From contig CAMCTQ010000026.1 in assembly GCA_945878545.1 (NCBI GenBank), positions 1 to 11,381 of the forward strand: a stretch of DNA of 11,381 nucleotides. Reading direction: 5' to 3'. Both the position numbers and the translations under genes were made by a program. Positions 7,213-11,381 of this stretch are shown in pieces. Position 1 is the stretch's first letter. Each line of letters begins with the position of its first letter. Under the pieces are notes generated by a model, which worked only from the letters and a program-made list of their open reading frames with translations, ran no database searches and had not been told where the DNA came from. This stretch comes from Rickettsia typhi (GTDB lineage Bacteria > Pseudomonadota > Alphaproteobacteria > Rickettsiales > Rickettsiaceae).

Positions 7213-7971
7213 CTATAATGAATTATCATTTTGTTCGTATAAGCCCACTAATTGCATCTCTTCTTCAGCCTGGTAATCTTTTTCCCAAATATATCTATCG
7301 TGACCAAATTTAAAACTATCACCTATATGTTTAAAACCGAGATTTTCTAGAATTTTTGAAGAACCAGGATTATCTATCCTAGAGGTGGCCTGCACTTTTG
7401 TAAAAACCTCTCCATTTTCAAACTCATCTGTCTCTTCATTATATCGTTGATTGACCATAGAGCCGCGTTTATGTTGCTCAGACCCATATTCCAAAACCAA
7501 AGCTCCCACACACTCATACCCAACATCCTGTATAGCTTGGCTTCTGTGGTAATCCTTATTAAATAGATATGCCACTTCTCCTGCATTTGGCTGGTCACCA
7601 TTTCCTATAACCTCATAACCAACCGCATTGTCGTTATTATTATCCATAACAAAAAAAGCACTAAAAGGATATTGATTAGCGCAGCGTAAAGATTGTAACT
7701 TAACTGTATTTTGAAAACTCTCTTCGTTACGCACTGTTCCGCTCGCGAATTTTTCCATTACTATAGGATCTGCAAAAGTCACCGAATATAAGCTTTTAAT
7801 TTTTTCAGAAAAATCATTGAAATTTTCCTTTGATGAATATAAAGATTCTCCAGTAAATCTCTCCGTGTAGATATACGCTACTTCAACTCCCTCATCATTT
7901 TGTTCAAATTCTATTTGGGGTTTAGAAAATTTTTCTAAATATTTCTCCATTGGACTCTTTAATTTAGCCAT
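7213..7971 (-). CDS. GNAT-family acyltransferase-like protein
   Basis: The 252-residue protein has a C-terminal half with the look of a GNAT fold: NAVGYEVIG (beta4-like, N/VGY), GEVAYLFNKDYHRS (motif A entry), and near the end DNPGSSKILENLGFKHIG, the typical N-x-x-S-x-x-(hydrophobic)-LE-x-LGF motif B/C. GNATs transfer an acyl group from acetyl-CoA to amines; the target is unknown. The acetyl-CoA pyrophosphate loop, normally Q/R-x-x-G-x-G/A, is poorly preserved (HRSQAIQDVG), so activity is uncertain. The start is set by AGGAG at 7979-7983, seven bases before the ATG at 7969-7971; an in-frame ATG 48 bp upstream has no such site. It stands alone, flanked by its own hairpin on one side and the IS-altered der 3' region on the other. 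Confidence 0.65.
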   Translation of the reverse strand: MAKLKSPMEKYLEKFSKPQIEFEQNDEGVEVAYIYTERFTGESLYSSKENFNDFSEKIKSLYSVTFADPIVMEKFASGTVRNEESFQNTVKLQSLRCANQYPFSAFFVMDNNNDNAVGYEVIGNGDQPNAGEVAYLFNKDYHRSQAIQDVGYECVGALVLEYGSEQHKRGSMVNQRYNEETDEFENGEVFTKVQATSRIDNPGSSKILENLGFKHIGDSFKFGHDRYIWEKDYQAEEEMQLVGLYEQNDNSL

Positions 7972-7978
7972 AACAATA

Positions 7979-7983
7979 CTCCT
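7979..7983 (-). promoter_or_regulatory. Strong Shine-Dalgarno deciding the GNAT-like start
   Basis: On the minus strand AGGAG is followed by seven bases and ATG (7969-7971). This is the best ribosome binding site in the window and argues for starting at MAKLKS and not 16 codons earlier. Confidence 0.75.
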
Positions 7984-8002
7984 ATACAAATGTTTGAATT
8001 GG

Positions 8003-8031
8003 TATAAACAACATAACAACCAAAAGGTAAA
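8003..8031 (-). promoter_or_regulatory. Weak candidate promoter for the GNAT-like gene
   Basis: On the minus strand TTTACC (8026-8031) is 17 bp from TTTATA (8003-8008), upstream of the chosen start. The matches are only partial (four and three of six). It is offered because the gene appears to be transcribed alone. Confidence 0.2.
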
Positions 8032-8093
8032 CTTTTTTTGATCGATTTACACCTTAGATTTAAGGTAATCTAAAAAGAAATGGTTATCAACAA
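8020..8093. other. Displaced der 3' flank with a small hairpin
   Basis: This gene-free stretch is what followed the der stop codon before the IS inserted. It contains a 7-bp stem, TTAGATT (8054-8060) with AATCTAA (8067-8073), and a T-rich run at its left end. It may hold the old der terminator and the GNAT-like promoter region; no gene is seen. Confidence 0.4.
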
Positions 8094-8101
8094 CTATTTC
8101 T
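8094..8101. repeat. Target-site duplication, left copy
   Basis: CTATTTCT directly abuts the left inverted repeat and is identical to 8887-8894 at the other end. Eight bases is within the usual 8-9 bp range for IS1-family insertion. Confidence 0.9.
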
Positions 8102-8123
8102 GGCATTGCTAAATAACAGTTGA
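8102..8123. repeat. IS terminal inverted repeat, left
   Basis: This is a 22-bp perfect match to the reverse complement of 8865-8886. Pairing stops on both sides of these limits, which defines the element ends together with the target duplication. Confidence 0.93.
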
Positions 8124-8136
8124 TATTAAATGTTTA

Positions 8137-8819
8137 TTAAAAAGCAGAAGTTAAGGAATGGCCTATCATGTCAAAAGATTTGCTATATCTTTTGGTTCTT
8201 CAGTTAAACCTAGACAGGTAGTGCCTGATTAAAGAATTGAAGGACTCTACAAGTGAAGTTTCCGCCTTTGTTGTGGAGTGTTTTCTTGAAATACTGTACT
8301 TTGAATACGCCTCATATGCGTCAGTACATAGATAGTTTATGTTGTACTGACGTTCTAGTCTAAGCGCCATCGGCAAGTATGAGCTAAAATCTCGATTCTT
8401 TGTTACTTGGAAATCAATAACCTTGTTTCGGTCTCTGTCAATAGCAAGCCATACATATGCTCGTTTGGTCTTTTTTTATAATAAGTAAATAATTCATCTA
8501 TTTCAACTATAGCAATGTCTTTTGGCGTGTCTGGTATAGGGCTTCTTCTCATCTCTTTGCGAATTAGCTGCGCAAAGTGACGGATCCATTATATTATCAA
8601 TGGATTTGATACGCCCTCTAGTCGCTCTATTGACCTAATCCCTAAGCCTTCTAGGTACATGTTGATTACCTTCAAGCGCTTCTGTACTCCGTGTTTTAAA
8701 CGAGCATCACCTTCTATGAAAGTACCACCGCACTCCCGACACTTATACCTTTGTGTCCCTAATTTATTTTTACCATTCTTTCCTAGTTTGTTACTTCCAC
8801 ATCCTTTGCAATTCTCCAC
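8137..8819 (-). pseudogene. IS1-family transposase, broken by two nonsense codons and a frameshift
   Basis: The first 76 residues (GTG start at 8817-8819; an in-frame TAG lies two codons upstream) carry an InsA-type zinc ribbon: C-x-x-C, then KNGKNKLGTQRYKCRECGGTF, then a helix-turn-helix-like segment ending SNPLII. Translation stops at TAA (8589-8591), where a Lys codon is expected before WIR. The same frame continues to VEIDELF (first catalytic Asp, codon 8496-8498). At the A7 run (8471-8477) the frame changes by -1; from there AYVWLAIDRDRN, TDAYEAY (second Asp, 8320-8322) and AETSLVESFNS (catalytic Glu, 8245-8247) follow. A TGA (8200-8202) replaces an Arg codon before RTKRYSKS. The reconstructed protein would be about 227 residues, normal for the family. 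Confidence 0.9.
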
Positions 8820-8864
8820 TCTCTAGCCCTTTTCCCCTTGCCCTATCAAACCTCCTATTCTAGG

Positions 8865-8886
8865 TCAACTGTTATTTAGCAATGCC
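8865..8886. repeat. IS terminal inverted repeat, right
   Basis: This is the reverse complement of the left repeat and lies on the promoter-proximal side of the transposase. It ends one base before the der stop codon. Confidence 0.93.
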
Positions 8887-8894
8887 CTATTTCT
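8887..8894. repeat. Target-site duplication, right copy, containing the der stop codon
   Basis: CTATTTCT reads AGAAATAG on the minus strand: the last bases of the der Lys codons plus its TAG stop (8887-8889). The Der protein is therefore unchanged by the insertion. Confidence 0.9.
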
Positions 8895-10233
8895 TTTTAC
8901 TATAAGGATTATCAGTTTTAGCGAAATACATTCTTATTGGCACGCCTGGCATAGAAAAACTTTCCCGCAGGGAGTTAAGCAAATATTTAGTGTAAGCTTC
9001 TGTTATACTGTCTGGGTCGTTTGAAAAGAATTTAAAAGTTGGGGGCCTTGTCTTAATTTGAGTAACATATTTAATCCTTACTCTGCGACCTAATTTCTTC
9101 TGAATAGGAAGTGGATGGTTTTCAATTGCAAAAGCAAGCCATTCATTGAGTTTACTAGTTGTTATTTTCTTATTCCATAGATTATAAATTTCAATTGCTT
9201 TATCCAGCACTTCATTCGTTTTATCTTGATTTGTTGCAGACATAAAAACTACTGGAATACCTTTGACCTGCGGAAGTAATTTTTCTAATTTATAAGTAAA
9301 TTCCTTTTCATAATCTCTTCTGAGTTTTATCAAGTCCCATTTGTTTACTGCAATAACTAGACTTCTTCCTTCTTCAATCACATAGTTAGCAATTGATAAA
9401 TCCTGGTGTTCTAAGGCAATTGTGCTATCTAGCATCAAAATTACAGTATTAGCAAATTTTATACTACCTATCGTATCACCGGTAGATAGCTTTTCTAGAC
9501 TTTTTGTAACATTTGCACGCTTTCTAAGACCAGCAGTATCTATAAGCTTCAAACTATGGTTTTTATACTTCCACTCTATTTCGATAGATTCACGAGTAAT
9601 TCCAGCCTCTGGACCAGTTAATAATCTCTCGTCTCCTAAAATAGCATTTACAAATGTAGATTTTCCAGCATTGGGCCTACCAACTATAACTATTTGGACT
9701 GAATCCGAAGTTTCTGGATTAGAAATTGCTACAACATCTTCTGTATCTATTTTTGCTGCGATTGCATCGTATAAATCGGCAAGACCTTGACCATGTTCAG
9801 CAGAAATTGGGACTGGATCACCAAAACCAAGAGCATAAAACTCTTTATCATGCACAAATCTTTTTTCTGACTTATTAGCGATAACTATATAATTTTTAGC
9901 ATATTTTCTAATAAAATTAGCAAAGAATTTATCCGCTGGAGTAATGCCAGATATATTATCAACAATCAAACACACTAGATCAGCTTCCATTATCGCTTGC
10001 ATAGTTTGTTGCATCATTCGATGTTCTAGTTTGCCTTCTTCAGATTCCTCAAGACCAGGTGTATCAACTATCCTGAATAACATTGGGCCAATTTTAGCAT
10101 CGGCATATTTTCTATCCCTTGTTACCCCAGGAAGGTCATGTACTATCGCTCTTTTTCTTATACTAAGCCTATTAAACAAAGTAGACTTTCCAACGTTCGG
10201 TCTTCCAACCAAAGCAACTAATTTTTTATCCAT
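8887..10233 (-). CDS. der: Ribosome biogenesis GTPase Der (EngA)
   Basis: Der is an essential GTPase for 50S subunit assembly with two tandem G domains and a KH-like domain. In domain 1: G1 GRPNVGKS (10-17), G3 DTPG (57-60), G4 NKSE (120-123) and G5 SAE (144-146). In domain 2: G1 GRPNAGKS (185-192), G3 DTAG (232-235), G4 NKWD (297-300) and G5 SAT (332-334). The KH-like domain covers about 355-440, with the conserved RPPTF segment at 396-400 and PIRMYF near 432-437. The Glu in G4 of domain 1 is, from memory, usual in alphaproteobacteria. Length (448) is normal and the protein is complete, although an IS abuts its stop codon. The ATG at 10231-10233 has no strong Shine-Dalgarno. It is separated from the upstream phage-like genes by 118 bp. 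Confidence 0.96.
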   Translation of the reverse strand: MDKKLVALVGRPNVGKSTLFNRLSIRKRAIVHDLPGVTRDRKYADAKIGPMLFRIVDTPGLEESEEGKLEHRMMQQTMQAIMEADLVCLIVDNISGITPADKFFANFIRKYAKNYIVIANKSEKRFVHDKEFYALGFGDPVPISAEHGQGLADLYDAIAAKIDTEDVVAISNPETSDSVQIVIVGRPNAGKSTFVNAILGDERLLTGPEAGITRESIEIEWKYKNHSLKLIDTAGLRKRANVTKSLEKLSTGDTIGSIKFANTVILMLDSTIALEHQDLSIANYVIEEGRSLVIAVNKWDLIKLRRDYEKEFTYKLEKLLPQVKGIPVVFMSATNQDKTNEVLDKAIEIYNLWNKKITTSKLNEWLAFAIENHPLPIQKKLGRRVRIKYVTQIKTRPPTFKFFSNDPDSITEAYTKYLLNSLRESFSMPGVPIRMYFAKTDNPYSKKK

Positions 10234-10300
10234 GATTATAGCTTTCTTAAGTGTAAATTCTGGTATTCTAAAAGGAGTTCATTATCCGGCATAAGTTCAG

Positions 10301-10320
10301 ACTCCCGTTTTTGCAGGAAT
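10301..10320. repeat. Short palindromic repeat of the 'ATTCC-GC-AAA-GC-GGAAT' type, possible terminator
   Basis: On the minus strand ATTCCTG and CGGGAGT flank a CAAAAA loop and pair over seven positions with two G-U wobbles. This resembles a degraded copy of the small dispersed hairpin repeats common in many bacterial genomes (consensus near ATTCCCGCGAAAGCGGGAAT). It sits in the 118-bp gap between the DUF2335 gene and der, where it could also act as a transcription stop for the phage-like trio. Confidence 0.45.
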
Positions 10321-10351
10321 GATGCAGTAAATATTAATTAAATAAGATCTA

Positions 10352-10843
10352 CTAACGATTAATACTTCTTGGTTTATAATTATGAACTCTATTCTTGTGA
10401 TCGAAATTTTTGTGAAAAACCTTGTTATTAAATCTTTTACCAGACTGAATGAACGATACCGTTCCTATCCCAGCAAACGCCGCTACTGAAAAAATGGAAG
10501 CAATCATATAATGTTCTCCGAATGCTAAAACAAGAACCGCAATGGAGATAATTGCAACCAAAGCAAGCGAACATACTCTACCCATCTTGGTTGCTCTGGC
10601 ATGTTTCTCAATATTAAGCAAATCCATAGAATGACGATGATTTTGCTCTTTTTGAGCCATATCAAAAATTTTATTTGTAGTACCAGGACTCATCTCCTCA
10701 TACTCAGCCATAATATCTATAGGTGGTAGAACATGCCTATATCTGTTGCTAGATGCTTCTACATCATTTTGCTTGTTAGCCAATGTTTTACTATAGCCTT
10801 TATTAAGCCTATTAGTGTCAAAAAATTTTTTAGTTTCTTTCAT
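10352..10843 (-). CDS. DUF2335 family two-TM membrane protein
   Basis: The 163-residue protein has the DUF2335 pattern: LPPIDIMAEYEEMSPG (39-54), then KIFDMAQKEQNHRHSMD (58-74), a charged helix, then two hydrophobic segments (about 90-108 and 112-132) joined by a tight GEHY turn, and a very basic tail rich in His, Lys and Arg. The family has no proven function; members occur in bacterial chromosomes and in phage-like neighbourhoods. A cytoplasmic N-terminus and C-terminus with a membrane hairpin is the likely topology. The start overlaps the upstream 58-aa gene by 14 bp, suggesting coupled translation. The hairpin topology directly after a tail gene invites a holin-like reading, but that is a guess. 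Confidence 0.8.
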   Translation of the reverse strand: MKETKKFFDTNRLNKGYSKTLANKQNDVEASSNRYRHVLPPIDIMAEYEEMSPGTTNKIFDMAQKEQNHRHSMDLLNIEKHARATKMGRVCSLALVAIISIAVLVLAFGEHYMIASIFSVAAFAGIGTVSFIQSGKRFNNKVFHKNFDHKNRVHNYKPRSINR

Positions 10844-11006
10844 TGTTATTTTTCAAGTTTCTATATGCAGTATTAATATCATCCTCAATGCCCAATACAT
10901 AAGTAGCAATATCTGCAGAATTTTTCCGCGCTACTCCAGTGGATCCAAACCTAAACACGCTTAAGAATCCGGCAAAGAAACATTTAATTGTCTGTTTATC
11001 GTACAT
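10830..11006 (-). CDS. Small 58-residue protein between the DUF2163 and DUF2335 genes
   Basis: The ATG at 11004-11006 opens a frame of 58 codons ending in TAA at 10830-10832. It overlaps the upstream tail gene by 11 bp (ATGTACGATAA holds both the start and the upstream stop) and the DUF2335 start by 14 bp. Such double overlap is typical of real coupled genes. The protein starts with a mildly hydrophobic segment (KCFFAGFLSVFRFGSTG, residues 8-24), followed by an RKNSADIATY segment and an acidic-to-basic helix (EDDINTAYRNLK). I have an impression of similar small proteins with a GFLSVF opening next to DUF2335 genes, but cannot confirm it. Function is unknown. Confidence 0.65.
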   Translation of the reverse strand: MYDKQTIKCFFAGFLSVFRFGSTGVARKNSADIATYVLGIEDDINTAYRNLKNNNERN

Positions 11007-11381
11007 GATTTTTTAAAAGATTATGTTCAGCTATTGTCGGTTCGCCTCTGAAATTTACTGCATTATTGAATTTATTGCAACAAGTTCTAAATTTTTTATT
11101 ACAAGTTGTTGCTAAACTTACTTCTTCCTGTTTTAATAAATCATCATAAACCTCTTCCTCAACTATGATCTGATCATTGTAATGGGAAATAATTCTAAAA
11201 CTAATAGTTCTCCCTATATTATTTAAAAATAGAGCTTGCCCCATATTGTAATATCCGCGATTAAAATCCATATCTAATATGGTAATAATTTGAGATTTTA
11301 TAGATTTAACCTTGTATGATTTTTTATACTGATTAACATTAATACCGCATTTAATATCACCAAAATTAGCTCTGCATGTTT
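10996..11381 (-). CDS. DUF2163 / phage BR0599-family tail protein, C-terminal part (gene-transfer-agent g13-like; continues off the right edge)
   Basis: The frame is open from the window edge to the TAA at 10996-10998, giving 127 residues without the N-terminus. An internal ATG at 11269-11271 is not the true start, because typical family sequence precedes it: TCRANFGDIKCGINVNQYKKSY at the edge matches the C-R-x-x-(L/F)GD-x-(R/K)C segment of DUF2163. The end has TTCNKKFRTCCNKFNNAVNF then RGEP, matching the C-(D/N)K-x-x-x-TC-x-x-(K/R)F-x-NA-x-NFRG-x-P signature of the phage-BR0599 C-terminal domain. In Rhodobacter-type gene transfer agents this family is g13, next to the tail-tip proteins. The usual following IPG is decayed here (TIAEHN), so the protein may be drifting. 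It is followed, with overlaps, by the small 58-aa gene and DUF2335. Confidence 0.8.
   Translation of the reverse strand, partial: TCRANFGDIKCGINVNQYKKSYKVKSIKSQIITILDMDFNRGYYNMGQALFLNNIGRTISFRIISHYNDQIIVEEEVYDDLLKQEEVSLATTCNKKFRTCCNKFNNAVNFRGEPTIAEHNLLKNHVR

Larger units (their letters stand above)
8102..8886 (-). mobile_element. Complete but defective IS1-family insertion sequence (785 bp)
   Basis: Both ends begin GGCATTGCTAAATAACAG, part of a perfect 22-bp terminal inverted repeat (8102-8123 and 8865-8886). They are flanked by the 8-bp direct repeat CTATTTCT. Length, repeat size, duplication size, the N-terminal zinc-finger protein and the DDE domain all fit the IS1 family. The transposase reads on the minus strand, in the same direction as der, and is interrupted by two stops and a frameshift. 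The element has intact ends but no working transposase, so it could move only if another copy supplies the enzyme. It landed exactly on the der stop region. Confidence 0.92.

Noticed and set aside
8137..8819. A working transposase made by programmed frameshifting at A7
   Set aside because: A frameshift could rescue only one of the three lesions; TAA at 8589-8591 and TGA at 8200-8202 would still interrupt the protein.
8851..8856. AGGAGG on the minus strand near the right end of the IS
   Set aside because: It lies 31 bases from the GTG start used, and no start codon sits at normal spacing; an in-frame TAG follows, so it does not define a longer transposase.
10234..10242. TATAAT immediately before the der ATG
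   Set aside because: A transcript from this box would start inside the gene; there is no -35 at suitable distance, and TATAAT is frequent by chance at this base composition.
9422..10294. Two long plus-strand open frames (122 and 116 codons) antisense to der
   Set aside because: They lie within well-conserved Der coding sequence, show no recognisable domains or ribosome binding sites, and are explained by the codon pattern of the opposite strand.
1..11381. CRISPR array, tRNA, rRNA, toxin-antitoxin pair or origin
   Set aside because: I saw no regularly spaced repeats, tRNA-like cloverleaf, rRNA sequence or paired small genes with such signatures in either strand.

Overview
This AT-rich window most resembles the chromosome of a Rickettsiales-like alphaproteobacterium. 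That is inferred from gene content and order, not from a database search: a hemD / Mic60-position gene / hemY-like cluster, a ZapE/AFG1 ATPase, an alphaproteobacterial-type Der, a gene-transfer-agent/phage-type tail gene (DUF2163), and a decayed insertion sequence. Nearly everything is on the minus strand; only the aldehyde dehydrogenase fragment at the left edge is on the plus strand.

Layout, left to right. (1) 1-465: the 3' end of a succinate-semialdehyde-dehydrogenase-like gene, convergent with (2) a secreted S9 prolyl-oligopeptidase-type serine peptidase (538-2577). Hairpins lie between the two 3' ends. (3) 2646-6955: a tightly packed minus-strand series, read from high to low coordinates: hemD (uroporphyrinogen-III synthase), a one-TM protein at the place where alphaproteobacteria keep Mic60/mitofilin, a HemY-like two-TM TPR protein, the ZapE/AFG1-like ATPase, and tmk (thymidylate kinase). 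The peptidase follows and may be read through from the same transcript. The leader upstream of hemD carries TATAAC half-sites every 12 bp, including an 18-bp perfect palindrome, next to a consensus -10 box. (4) 7213-7971: a GNAT-like acyltransferase with a strong Shine-Dalgarno that moves its start inward, closed by a clear hairpin. (5) 8102-8886: a structurally complete IS1-family element with 22-bp perfect terminal inverted repeats and 8-bp target duplications. Its transposase is dead (two nonsense codons and one frameshift). It inserted on the last eight bases of der, and the duplicated target includes the der stop codon. (6) 8887-10233: der (engA), the double-GTPase ribosome assembly factor. 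(7) 10352-11381: a compact, overlapping minus-strand trio made of the C-terminal part of a DUF2163/phage-BR0599 tail protein (running off the right edge), an unrecognised 58-aa protein, and a DUF2335 two-TM membrane protein. The trio is followed by a short palindromic repeat.

How it fits together: the central series joins heme synthesis (hemD, hemY-like) with inner-membrane organisation (the Mic60-position gene) and housekeeping functions (ZapE, Tmk). The right edge looks like the end of a gene-transfer-agent or prophage tail module in which a small two-TM protein follows the tail gene. The IS is the one clear recent insertion; it separates der from its native downstream sequence without changing the Der protein.
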